DNA from: Bifidobacterium breve
Lineage (GTDB): Bacteria > Actinomycetota > Actinomycetes > Nanopelagicales > Nanopelagicaceae
DNA: 64,000 nt
Direction of reading: 5' to 3'
Assembly (NCBI GenBank): GCA_945860245.1
Contig: CAMAPO010000004.1
Location: forward strand, 30,930-94,929
Within the stretch, counting starts at the first letter, position 1. Each line of letters begins with the position of its first letter. The notes beneath the pieces are model-generated. The model saw nothing but the letters and a program-made list of their open reading frames with translations, had not been told where the DNA came from and ran no database searches. Both the position numbers and the translations under genes were made by a program. Of the stretch, positions 48,430 through 56,640 are shown one piece after another.

Positions 48430-48501
48430 AAAACCCCCAACAAGTAAGACCTCAGAATAAATCAGATTTCTGAGGAACTTCTGTGATTTCGGCAAGTGTC
48501 G

Positions 48502-49305
48502 CTAGTTGGATACGTCTCGCTTGGTAAATAGAACTGTTGCAATCACCAGCGCAACGCTGACATAAATCGCCGAGAGGGAGAGAGCATGAGAATACGAAAC
48601 ATTTTGGCTGCCACCGGTTGCGATTGTCGATAGCTGATTTCCAGGCAACCAATTTAAGGTGCTGGATTTTAACGCACCAACAATGTTTTCGATAATTAAT
48701 AACCAAAGTACACCAAGTGAAATCGAACTAATCGGTGAGCGAAGAATTATTCCTAAAACCATTCCGACAATTCCAAATCCTAGAATTGAGAGAAAAACAT
48801 TTAGCAGGGTCTTAGCAATCTCTAGTCGGCCATCACCGTTAAACCAGAGCTCAGTACTGACGTTCTTACCTCCAGCGAGTGCATATGAGACTCCAATTGA
48901 AATCACCGCACTGACCAAAGTCATGACCATTGCAAATACTTTCATCGAAGCCAATTTGCCTACCAAAATTCGGATACGACCCGGTTGTCGCACTAATAGG
49001 TTACGCAAAGTTCCAAGTGAATATTCCTGCGCAGTCTGTGCCGCGAAGACACAGAGCGCGACGATACCGAGAAGGCCACCGATGCTGGAGAAAGATTGTG
49101 TGGCACCGCTAGGTAATGAGAGCATCTCGCGGGTAATTTGCACACCGCGGTCACCGTTTCCTTGTGGTGAATCAATCATTAAGAAAAGGACTGAAGAAAC
49201 TAGAACGCTAAAGAAAGAGACAGCACCTAGCGTCCCCAATAGCAAAGTAGGGCGGCGCAATTTTCGCCATTCGGCAAAGAAAATTCGGATGATGCTGCCA
49301 ATCAC
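48502..49305 (-). CDS. ABC transporter permease (ABC-2 type)
   Basis: The 267-residue membrane protein has about six hydrophobic segments and an N-terminal IRIFFAEWRKLRRPTLLLG stretch typical of ABC-2 permeases paired with bcrA-like ATPases. A large loop lies between segments 1 and 2 (residues 45-65), and the motif SLGTLRNLLVRQPGR occurs near residue 96. It overlaps the ATPase gene by four bases. The cargo is unknown; related pairs export peptides or lipids or confer peptide-antibiotic resistance. Confidence 0.88.
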   Translation of the reverse strand: MIGSIIRIFFAEWRKLRRPTLLLGTLGAVSFFSVLVSSVLFLMIDSPQGNGDRGVQITREMLSLPSGATQSFSSIGGLLGIVALCVFAAQTAQEYSLGTLRNLLVRQPGRIRILVGKLASMKVFAMVMTLVSAVISIGVSYALAGGKNVSTELWFNGDGRLEIAKTLLNVFLSILGFGIVGMVLGIILRSPISSISLGVLWLLIIENIVGALKSSTLNWLPGNQLSTIATGGSQNVSYSHALSLSAIYVSVALVIATVLFTKRDVSN

Positions 49306-50210
49306 TTCTGATCTCCTGTCAGCTCAAAGAAAGTTTCTTCCAGATTTGGCACCTGTGGTGACAATTGAGTTATCAGAATTCCACTTTCAAAAGCCAATTT
49401 ATTTAAAACTCCTGCCCATTCGGCCGGTCCCTCGATGTGCGCAGTGCCATCGCGCAAGTGAGCTTTATGACCGGCAGCTTCGGCGATCGACATTATCTTC
49501 TCTAAATCTTGCTCGTGCTCAGTTCTTACGATCATAAATGGTTGTTGTTGATCAAAAAGTTCTTGAATTGGGCCAGCGAAAACAACTTCGCCTTTTCGCA
49601 ACATCACTAAATATTCGCTGATTAGTTCCAGCTCTGACAATAAGTGAGAAGAGACAAATACAGTGGTTCCATTATCTGCAAGGCTACGAAGTAATTGGCG
49701 GATTTCTTGTATACCTTCAGGATCTAAGCCATTAGTAGGTTCATCTAAAACTAATAGCTTTGGATCTGGAAGCAGCGCTGCAGCAATTCCTAAACGTTGT
49801 TTCATTCCCAATGAATATGTTTTATACTTTGAACCACCACGGTCGGCTAATCCAACTTGTTTCAGTAATTGATCGACGCGTTCTTGAGGAAATCCACCAA
49901 GGGTGGCTAATACTCTTAAATTCTCAGAGCCAGATAACGCTGGATAGAAAGCGGGCCCTTCGATCATTGCACCAACGCTAGGTAAGTACTTATCTGGAGA
50001 TGTAATTGGCTCACCTAATATTTGACCACTCCCACCCGTTGGAGAGATCAGCCCAAGGAGCATTCGAATCGTGGTCGTCTTGCCCGCACCATTTGGACCA
50101 ACAAAGCCACAAATCGTCCCGATCGGTACTTCAAATTTTGCGTGCGAGACTGCAAGCCCAGTTCCATATTTCTTGCTCAAATCATCAACTGAGATCGCTA
50201 GTTTGGACAT
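49302..50210 (-). CDS. ABC transporter ATP-binding protein
   Basis: The 302-residue ATPase drives the downstream permease. It has Walker A GPNGAGKTT near residue 38, the Q-loop, the signature YSLGMKQRLGIAAALL, Walker B LLVLDEPTNGLDPEG and the switch histidine in VFVSSHLLSELE. A C-terminal extension of about 70 residues is typical for DrrA/BcrA-type subunits. On the minus strand TATATT lies six bases before the ATG, so a leaderless start is likely, back to back with the metZ promoter. Confidence 0.93.
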   Translation of the reverse strand: MSKLAISVDDLSKKYGTGLAVSHAKFEVPIGTICGFVGPNGAGKTTTIRMLLGLISPTGGSGQILGEPITSPDKYLPSVGAMIEGPAFYPALSGSENLRVLATLGGFPQERVDQLLKQVGLADRGGSKYKTYSLGMKQRLGIAAALLPDPKLLVLDEPTNGLDPEGIQEIRQLLRSLADNGTTVFVSSHLLSELELISEYLVMLRKGEVVFAGPIQELFDQQQPFMIVRTEHEQDLEKIMSIAEAAGHKAHLRDGTAHIEGPAEWAGVLNKLAFESGILITQLSPQVPNLEETFFELTGDQK

Positions 50211-50247
50211 GTATTGAATATAGCAATTGCACCTTAGAATTATCGCT
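50211..50247. promoter_or_regulatory. Divergent leaderless promoter pair (ABC exporter / metZ)
   Basis: In 37 bases between divergent starts there are two -10 hexamers: TATATT on the minus strand (50222-50217), six bases from the ATPase ATG, and TAGAAT on the plus strand (50235-50240), seven bases from the metZ GTG. They are separated by 12 bases. Neither gene has a Shine-Dalgarno sequence. Confidence 0.6.
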
Positions 50248-51471
50248 GTGAGTAAAGAGACCTGGGGCTATCAGCCACGCAATCAAAGGCCAGCGCCAGA
50301 TTGGGAGTTAAATCCCCAAACTAGTGCGGTGCGCGCGGGTCTAGCACGTTCGGGTTTTGGCGAAACATCTGAAGCGCTCTATTTAAATAGCGGGTTTACT
50401 TATTCAACTGCGCAAGAAGCTTTTGATTCATTCGCTGACGAGACCGACCATTACCTATATACCCGATTCCACAACCCGACTATCGCGATGTTTGAAAAGC
50501 GATTAGCTGCTATTGAAGGCGCTGAATACTGTGTTGCAACTGGTTCTGGAATGTCAGCCATGTTTGCATCAGTTGCATGTTTGGTAAAAGCCGGTGATCA
50601 CATAGTCGCATCGGCAGCAATGTTTAGTTCTTGCCATGTTGTCCTTACAGAACTTTTGCCGAAGTGGGGCGTAACTGTTGAGTTAGTTAAAGGCAACGAT
50701 CCGGCAAAGTGGACTGCTGCTTTGAGCAAGCCCACAAAGGTGGTCTTTATAGAATCACCGAGTAATCCACTTATGGAAATTGTTGATATTCGCATGGTTA
50801 GCGATCTTGCCCATAAGGCCGGCGCAACTGTAATAGTCGATAACGTAATGGCATCACCTGTGCTGCAAAAGCCCCTTGAACTTGGCGCCGATGTTGTTAT
50901 GTACTCTGCCACCAAACATATCGATGGTCAGGGTCGGGTACTTGCCGGTGCGGTATTAGGCTCTTTCTCTTACATCCACGAATATCTTGTTCCATTTATC
51001 CGTCACACCGGTCCTTCGCTTAGTCCATTTAATGCGTGGGTGCTTTTGAAATCTCTGGAAACAATGGAGATGCGCGTGCAGCGGATGTGTCAGAACGCAC
51101 AAGCGATTGCGGAATTCTTTGAGACGCGGAAAGAAATCAAATCTGTGAAATACCCTGGTCTTAAATCCCATCCTGATCACGCACTTGTTCTGAGACAAAT
51201 GACTGGTGGTGGAAGCACAATTGGTATTGAATTTGCTGGTACTCAGAAAGATGCCTTTAAGTTTATGGATGCCCTTCGAATCATAGATATTTCAAATAAC
51301 TTAGGCGACAGCAAATCACTTATTACGCATCCAGCTTCGACTACGCAACGCCGTTTATCGCCAGAAGTTCAGGCAGAGATGGGTATTACGCCGTCAGTGC
51401 TGCGCTTATCGGTTGGTCTAGAACACGTAGATGACTTAATTAAAGATTTAACTCAAGCCTTTAACAGCTGA
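50248..51471 (+). CDS. metZ: O-succinylhomoserine sulfhydrylase
   Basis: MetZ forms homocysteine from O-succinylhomoserine and sulfide in methionine synthesis. The 407-residue PLP enzyme shows the Cys/Met-metabolism motifs YTRFHNPT, ATGSGMSAMFA, ESPSNPLMEI, IVDNVMASP and the lysine site YSATKHIDGQGR near residue 205. I chose the GTG at 50248 because it is seven bases after TAGAAT; an in-frame TTG at 50227 would place the start upstream of that -10. It overlaps the convergent ctaB by 19 bases. O-acetylhomoserine use cannot be excluded. Confidence 0.92.
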   Translation: MSKETWGYQPRNQRPAPDWELNPQTSAVRAGLARSGFGETSEALYLNSGFTYSTAQEAFDSFADETDHYLYTRFHNPTIAMFEKRLAAIEGAEYCVATGSGMSAMFASVACLVKAGDHIVASAAMFSSCHVVLTELLPKWGVTVELVKGNDPAKWTAALSKPTKVVFIESPSNPLMEIVDIRMVSDLAHKAGATVIVDNVMASPVLQKPLELGADVVMYSATKHIDGQGRVLAGAVLGSFSYIHEYLVPFIRHTGPSLSPFNAWVLLKSLETMEMRVQRMCQNAQAIAEFFETRKEIKSVKYPGLKSHPDHALVLRQMTGGGSTIGIEFAGTQKDAFKFMDALRIIDISNNLGDSKSLITHPASTTQRRLSPEVQAEMGITPSVLRLSVGLEHVDDLIKDLTQAFNS

Positions 51472-52349
51472 GCCGCCACCAGTAATACTGATAACAGACT
51501 TAAATAACTTATTGACCAATGAAAGATCTTTCCTGCAGCTTTTTCATAATTTTCAGAATTCTCATCCAAGCCACGAAGCTGCAGGGCAAATACAATACCT
51601 AAAATTACATTTGTTGCCAGCGCCCACATTTGCAAATCTGCATTAATAAATAGTGCGACTGAAGATGCAATCATCGCAATTGTGTACACCCACATTTGGC
51701 GAAGTAGATGGGTTTTACTTGCCACGACTGGCAGCATAGGAATTCCAGCCGCGGCATAATCATCTTTATATTTAATTGCCAACGCCCAAAAATGTGGTGG
51801 TGTCCAGAAAAATATAACTAGAAAGAGCGACCAAGCGGTCACAGTTAGCGAATTAGTAACTGCAGCCCAGCCAATTAGAGCAGGCATACAGCCAGCAGCC
51901 CCACCCCAGACAATGTTCTGCGGTGTCCGTCTCTTGAGCGCGATTGTATAAACAAGGACATAAAAAGCAATAGCAATGAAAGATAATAAAGTTGCTAGTG
52001 GAGTTGTGAAGAATTGAAAAATGGCTAGCGAAATTAGACCGATGCAAGTGGCAAAGAGCGTTGCCTCTGTTTTATTTAAAACACTAGTTGCAATGGGACG
52101 ATTAGCGGTGCGTTTCATTAACTTATCTGATTCAGATTCGATCACCATGTTAAAAGCATTTGCACTTCCAGCAGCCAAGGTTCCGCCAACTAAGGTTGCA
52201 ATCGTTAATGAAAGATCAGGCAATCCGCCCTTAGCTAAAACCATCGCAGGAAGAGTTGAAACCAACAGGAGCTCAACAACACGCAATTTCATTAGGTCTA
52301 CATATCCGCGGACTTTTGCAGCGGGATTTAGGCGTGAACTAGCGGGCAC
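51453..52349 (-). CDS. ctaB: Protoheme IX farnesyltransferase
   Basis: CtaB (CyoE) makes heme O, the precursor of heme A for aa3-type cytochrome oxidase. The 298-residue UbiA-family membrane protein has the first Asp-rich region NAFNMVIESESDKLMKRTANRPIAT (split near residue 66) and the second in KYKDDYAAAGIPMLPVV near residue 193. About eight hydrophobic helices are apparent. The start is a GTG with TAATCT six bases upstream on the minus strand and no Shine-Dalgarno, which suggests a leaderless message. It implies that the cell uses a heme-copper oxidase. Confidence 0.94.
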   Translation of the reverse strand: MPASSRLNPAAKVRGYVDLMKLRVVELLLVSTLPAMVLAKGGLPDLSLTIATLVGGTLAAGSANAFNMVIESESDKLMKRTANRPIATSVLNKTEATLFATCIGLISLAIFQFFTTPLATLLSFIAIAFYVLVYTIALKRRTPQNIVWGGAAGCMPALIGWAAVTNSLTVTAWSLFLVIFFWTPPHFWALAIKYKDDYAAAGIPMLPVVASKTHLLRQMWVYTIAMIASSVALFINADLQMWALATNVILGIVFALQLRGLDENSENYEKAAGKIFHWSISYLSLLSVLLVAAQLLKA

Positions 52350-52434
52350 GGGGCAAGATTACTCAGCATTAATGAGTCGCGTTCTCTTGATCGTCTAAGA
52401 ATGATCGTCTATCGGGCGTAAAGAAGAAAGGAAT

Positions 52435-52518
52435 ATGACAAAAGACACCTCCCAACAAGCCCCAATGGATGCAGCTGGCGGCGGCAGTGAAGAGGATGAG
52501 GAAGGCGATGACGACTAA
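52435..52518 (+). CDS. Putative 27-residue acidic protein
   Basis: This is a short open frame of 28 codons including stop. The product begins MTKDTSQQAPMDA, has three consecutive glycines, and ends in a run of acidic residues (EEDEEGDDD). A good ribosome-binding site (AAAGG, about five bases before the ATG) supports translation. It lies between ctaB and the secreted propeller gene in an otherwise empty 191-base gap. A direct repeat GATCGTCTA occurs upstream at 52389-52397 and 52403-52411. I recognise no family; it is not Pup, which is longer and ends in Gly-Gly-Gln/Glu. Confidence 0.5.
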   Translation: MTKDTSQQAPMDAAGGGSEEDEEGDDD

Positions 52519-52540
52519 TTTCCAAAGGTAAACTCGATCT

Positions 52541-53620
52541 ATGATGAGAAAGAGACTGAGTTTTCTTTTTGCACTTTCTTTAATAGTTCCATCGCTGCCA
52601 AGCAGCGCAAGTGCGACAACTGATCAAAGTAAATTAATACTCATTAAGACAATCACAGGCGAAATATCGCCTAAATCCGTTCAAGCTTCCAATAACGGTT
52701 TAATCAGCGCTCATAACATGATGTATCGCCATAGCGTAACAATTTATGATGCAGAAACCATGGAACTTAAAAGCACGATTCCTGATTCGGTAGAACTCTC
52801 AAAGTTTGGATATAAGAAATATTCTGGGCTTTATAAAGGTGCTCCGGTAGAAGGTGCCTATTCGCCAGATGGTCAATACTTGTATTTCACAAATTATGCG
52901 ATGTATGGCAAGGGATTTAATAAAGAAGGTACTGACACATGCTCACCTGCTTCAGGTTTTGATAATAGTTACTTATCTAGAATAGATTTAGAGAGAAATG
53001 AAATTGATGCTGTTTATCCTGTCGGATCTGTTCCGAAGGTTGTAAAGGTAACTCCTGATAATAAATATATTCTGGTTTCAAATTGGTGTTCTTATACCGT
53101 CACCATAATCTCTGTGGAAACTCAGAAGAGCGTTAAATCAATCAAGATCGGACGATATCCCCGCGGTATTTCAATCTCTAGCGATAGCAGATTTGCCTAC
53201 GTTGCCGAAATGGGTGGCAACCGAATTCATCGCATCAATTTAGAAGATTTTTCGGTGGAGTACATACCGATTGGTTCAAATCCACGCGCGATTGAATTAT
53301 CTCCCGATAACTCCACTCTTTATGCAACGCTAAATATCTCTGGCAAAGTTATCGCTTGGGATTTGGCGGCTAATAAGGCTATAAAGTCGGTCTCGACTGG
53401 AAAAGCTGCCCGCAGTTTGGCAATTTCATCTGATGGCTCGTCGCTCTTCGTTGTTAATTTCCGAAGCGGGACTCTCTCTAAAGTTAGAACTTCGGATATG
53501 AAGGTTATTCAAAACGTCAAGGTTTGCTCTGAGCCCATTGGAGTTACTTATGACTCTGCGACATCGCGAACTTGGGTCGCTTGTTACGGCGGATCAATTA
53601 AAGTTTTTGCTAACCAATAA
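52541..53620 (+). CDS. Secreted YVTN/beta-propeller repeat protein
   Basis: The 359-residue product starts with a basic stretch and a hydrophobic signal sequence, probably cleaved after SSASA near residue 25. The rest consists of repeated blades with SPDG/SSDSR/SPDNS turns followed by a VYV/YAT strand, about six or seven in number, as in YVTN-type beta-propellers. Four cysteines occur in the exported part, two near residue 131-175 and two near the C-terminus. Its role is unknown; such proteins often bind or shield surface structures. It overlaps the convergent dacB by 11 bases. Confidence 0.78.
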   Translation: MMRKRLSFLFALSLIVPSLPSSASATTDQSKLILIKTITGEISPKSVQASNNGLISAHNMMYRHSVTIYDAETMELKSTIPDSVELSKFGYKKYSGLYKGAPVEGAYSPDGQYLYFTNYAMYGKGFNKEGTDTCSPASGFDNSYLSRIDLERNEIDAVYPVGSVPKVVKVTPDNKYILVSNWCSYTVTIISVETQKSVKSIKIGRYPRGISISSDSRFAYVAEMGGNRIHRINLEDFSVEYIPIGSNPRAIELSPDNSTLYATLNISGKVIAWDLAANKAIKSVSTGKAARSLAISSDGSSLFVVNFRSGTLSKVRTSDMKVIQNVKVCSEPIGVTYDSATSRTWVACYGGSIKVFANQ

Positions 53621-54788
53621 TAGCGGTGGATGTATCAATAACTGGCACCAAAAGTGGCGCAGCAATCTTGCCTAAGTAAATATCCAATATTTCTCGTGCT
53701 CGATCACTCGCTGATCTAGTTTTCTTGATTTTGTCAGCGATGATCGTGAACGCGTATTCGCGATCACCCGATTGAACATAACCGGCCAGGCTAACCGTCC
53801 CAGAAAGTGTTCCGGTCTTGGCTTTAACTAAACCCACAGCCTGTGGCGCAGTTTCGATATAGCGTTCGCTTAACGTCCCCGTTTCGCCACTCACGGGTAA
53901 TCCAGCTATTAATTGTGAATACAGTGGGTGTGAATGAATTTTATAGAGGAGCTGCGACAAAACATTTGCGGTTAACTTATTTTCTTTTGATAAACCGCTA
54001 GCATCTTTAATGACGATTTTTGAAGGATCAATATCTAAATCACGAAGCACTTTATTAAATGTTTTTACTACTCCATTTTGATTAAACTGATTTCCTGCTG
54101 CTTTTGCTGCTAGTCGAGCCATGCGTTCAGAGACGTCATTATCGCTCCAGATTAAGAACCAATTCATAATTTCCCTCACCGTTGGTGAAGTTGAATAAAA
54201 TGCTTGCTCTCCGGCAATTGATTTTGCTTCGGATTCGCTAACCTTTACAAAGTTCGTCTTGATTCCCTTCTTTTTGTAATATGACTTCAGTCTTAAAACT
54301 TCTGATGAATAAAGATCGTTGTAAAAAATATCTAATTTCTTGACCGCACCTTCTGTGTTCTTCTTAACTGCGCTCAGTCCTTTAGCCGCAAATCCATAAA
54401 AGTAAGTTCGCTTCATCTTGCTAGCTGCTTTAGCATCAAGTGATATCCAAGGGTCGTACTCGCCATCGACTACCAAGGAATTTGGCGTAGGCCCCAACGA
54501 AACGGATGTAGCAAAGACGGTTGCAGAATCCAAATATCTCAATGTTGCTGCAGCAGATAAGAGTTTCATGAGCGATGCCGGCTTGCGTTGTGAGTTCGCA
54601 TTTGATTCAAAGACAATTTCCCCTGTGCTCACATCAATGAGAGAAACCGATGGATTGCTCAACGCAGGTGAAGCAGCCATGCGCGCAAATACATTTGCTG
54701 CGCTAACGGGATCGAATGCAGATGCACTTGAGGTCGTAAAAATACTCGCCGCCACAATGGCAGCGCTTAACCCCAAAAACTTTTTCAT
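53610..54788 (-). CDS. dacB: D-alanyl-D-alanine carboxypeptidase, S13 family (PBP4-like)
   Basis: This penicillin-binding protein trims or cleaves peptidoglycan peptides outside the membrane. The 392-residue product has a signal sequence (cleavage near SASA, residue 24), the SxxK motif Ser72-Leu-Met-Lys75, an SxN motif in LIWSDNDVSE near residue 215, and KTG in KAKTGTLSG near 326. The S13 insert domain between SxxK and SxN is short, as in actinobacterial forms. A GGAAAGG sequence lies 10 bases before the ATG. Confidence 0.92.
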   Translation of the reverse strand: MKKFLGLSAAIVAASIFTTSSASAFDPVSAANVFARMAASPALSNPSVSLIDVSTGEIVFESNANSQRKPASLMKLLSAAATLRYLDSATVFATSVSLGPTPNSLVVDGEYDPWISLDAKAASKMKRTYFYGFAAKGLSAVKKNTEGAVKKLDIFYNDLYSSEVLRLKSYYKKKGIKTNFVKVSESEAKSIAGEQAFYSTSPTVREIMNWFLIWSDNDVSERMARLAAKAAGNQFNQNGVVKTFNKVLRDLDIDPSKIVIKDASGLSKENKLTANVLSQLLYKIHSHPLYSQLIAGLPVSGETGTLSERYIETAPQAVGLVKAKTGTLSGTVSLAGYVQSGDREYAFTIIADKIKKTRSASDRAREILDIYLGKIAAPLLVPVIDTSTAIIG

Positions 54789-54840
54789 CTATATTTTGCC
54801 TTTCCTAGCGTTTAACCCTTATTAAGTTTAGAGTGCGCAT

Positions 54841-55491
54841 ATGGAAATTAATACACCTGCCACGATTGGACCAGGAGAATTCTTTCCCGTAGTCGGAGTC
54901 GGGCCACACGAGAAACCTTGGCCAACAGGCTCGCAATATGATCCAGAGTTACTAGAAAATGGCGATCGCCGAAATGTTCTAGATCACTACAGATATTGGT
55001 CAGTCGATGCAATTGTTGCTGATTTAAATACCAAACGCCACAAATTACAGATAGCAATTGAGAATTGGCAACACGATTTAAATATTGGATCCGTAGTTCG
55101 CACTGCTAACGCTTTTAATGTTTCTGCAGTTCACATAGTTGGTAAGCGCGATTGGAATAAGCGCGGCGCAATGGTTACTGATAAATACCTCAGCGTGATT
55201 CACCACCCAACGATTGCCGATTTTGCAAGGTGGTGCAATGAAAACAACTTGCCAATTATTGGTATAGATAACGTTCCATCATCTAAGCAACTTGAAGGTT
55301 CTCAGCTTCCCGAATCTTGCGTTCTCCTCTTTGGCCAAGAAGGTGCGGGTATGTCGGACGAAGGTATTGCGGCATGCGAAGTTTTATATGCTATTCAACA
55401 ATACGGATCGACTCGTTCAATGAATGCATCTGCCGCCGGCGCTATCGCGATGTATCACTGGGCGCTGCAGCACCTTCCCAAATTAACTTAG
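54841..55491 (+). CDS. TrmH/SpoU-family RNA methyltransferase
   Basis: The 216-residue product is a SPOUT-fold 2'-O-methyltransferase. Motif 1 is seen in NWQHDLNIGSVVRTANAFNV, motif 2 in CVLLFGQEGAGMSDEG and motif 3 in STRSMNASAAGAIAMYHW. The RNA target (tRNA or rRNA) cannot be determined. The first 50 residues form a short extension before the catalytic domain. TAGAGT lies six bases before the ATG with no Shine-Dalgarno, a clear leaderless arrangement. Confidence 0.9.
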   Translation: MEINTPATIGPGEFFPVVGVGPHEKPWPTGSQYDPELLENGDRRNVLDHYRYWSVDAIVADLNTKRHKLQIAIENWQHDLNIGSVVRTANAFNVSAVHIVGKRDWNKRGAMVTDKYLSVIHHPTIADFARWCNENNLPIIGIDNVPSSKQLEGSQLPESCVLLFGQEGAGMSDEGIAACEVLYAIQQYGSTRSMNASAAGAIAMYHWALQHLPKLT

Positions 55492-55495
55492 CTGT

Positions 55496-56449
55496 TTAAT
55501 CACCTAGATCAGTTGGAGCGGGCACATCTTCCATCGCCTCACGCACAGCAACAAGGCGGCGATCAATCTCGTCCGCTTCATCCATGCGCCCAAGGCTGCG
55601 TAAAACCGTTGACATGCGAGTTTCGATATCAACGATGAGTTCAAAGTCTTTTGGCTCATCCTCAGAAATGATGTGTAATACGCCATCCAAAGTGGATAAA
55701 CCATCTTCTAGTTTACCAATCAGTATTTCGGCCTTGCCATATTCAAGAAGTGCAAAAGTTTCGCGACGGTGGTCGTGGCCAGTTTCAAATACATCGATTG
55801 CTTTACGCGCTGCTTCTAGCGCTTTCTCGCCATCGCCAATTTCGACATAGCAAGATGCAATTTTCTGATCACAACGAGCAACCTGGATTACTTCTTTCTC
55901 GCTCTTAAAAATTAAACGCGCATCTTTAAAAGTTTTAATTGCTAAATCATAATTCTTTAACTCGCGATAGGCGCAGCCAAGTAGATGAAGATCGTTTGCT
56001 GCGCCAATTTGATTGCCATCAACCAAATGTTCCTGAGCGCATTCATCCATGATCTCGACAACTTTTTCAAAATTCTTCGAGGCATACCACCACTCGCCCA
56101 ATGTGCAGGCGAGTTCAAGTGACAGTGGTGATTTACTCTCACGTAAAATTTCTACAGCCTTACTCATTGCAGAGGCAGCTTCATCCATGCGCTTTAGTTG
56201 ATTTAAGTTGTAACCAATAGCAGAGTAAGCCTGAGCGAGTCCTTCACTAGATTCTGTAGAGCCAAGTTCGGCAAAAATATCGCGTGCGGTTTCAGCGAGC
56301 GCTAAGGCTTCATCATATTGACCGCGAGCAAAGATTCGGGCGGAGAGTTCGTAATAAGTATTTGCGCGATCAGCACCGTGTACTTCCGGTATTCGATCCC
56401 AGAGCATTTCCTCTGATACGAGCTCGTCTTGGCCATCATCTTCGCTCAT
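55496..56449 (-). CDS. Tetratricopeptide-repeat protein
   Basis: The 317-residue cytoplasmic protein is built of about seven helical TPR-like units, visible as recurring patterns such as GQYDEALALAETA, AYSAIGYNLNQLKRMDEAASAM (split), KNYDLAIKTFKDA and GDGEKALEAARKA. It is strongly acidic at both ends. No enzymatic domain is present. TPR proteins scaffold complexes; the partner is unknown. It ends five bases from the trmH stop in convergent orientation. Confidence 0.85.
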   Translation of the reverse strand: MSEDDGQDELVSEEMLWDRIPEVHGADRANTYYELSARIFARGQYDEALALAETARDIFAELGSTESSEGLAQAYSAIGYNLNQLKRMDEAASAMSKAVEILRESKSPLSLELACTLGEWWYASKNFEKVVEIMDECAQEHLVDGNQIGAANDLHLLGCAYRELKNYDLAIKTFKDARLIFKSEKEVIQVARCDQKIASCYVEIGDGEKALEAARKAIDVFETGHDHRRETFALLEYGKAEILIGKLEDGLSTLDGVLHIISEDEPKDFELIVDIETRMSTVLRSLGRMDEADEIDRRLVAVREAMEDVPAPTDLGD

Positions 56450-56597
56450 CGATACCCCGTGTCATTTTCTTCTTCTGGCTTACGGTGAATGAGTGGAACC
56501 TACTCCGAAATCCGAGGAAAAATCGGGTAATTAAGTAGCAAGTGGGTGAAGTTTTTCGAGTGGACAGGCTCAACTTCCTTCCTTTACCCTTGGCTTA

Positions 56598-56614
56598 TTG
56601 CAAGTCATTTGCAT
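56598..56614 (+). promoter_or_regulatory. Nur-box-like operator upstream of the nickel/cobalt permease
   Basis: The sequence TTGCAA-GTCAT-TTGCAT matches the Streptomyces coelicolor Nur operator pattern (tTGCaa, five bases, ttGCAA) in 11 of 12 specified positions. Nur is the nickel-responsive member of the Fur family and represses nickel uptake genes when nickel is sufficient. The site ends 26 bases before the start codon of a predicted nickel/cobalt permease, a position from which bound protein would block transcription. The binding itself is inferred. Confidence 0.65.
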
Positions 56615-56640
56615 CTAGGAATAACCCCATTAGGAGCTAA

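Noticed and set aside
52435-52518. The acidic small protein as a prokaryotic ubiquitin-like protein (Pup)
   Set aside because: It is less than half the length of Pup, lacks the C-terminal Gly-Gly-Gln/Glu and the coiled region, and is only similar in its acidic, Gly-rich composition.
56450-56640. Cobalamin riboswitch upstream of the nickel/cobalt permease
   Set aside because: I see none of the conserved B12-box elements. The inverted repeat TTGCAA/TTGCAT explains regulation better as a protein operator.
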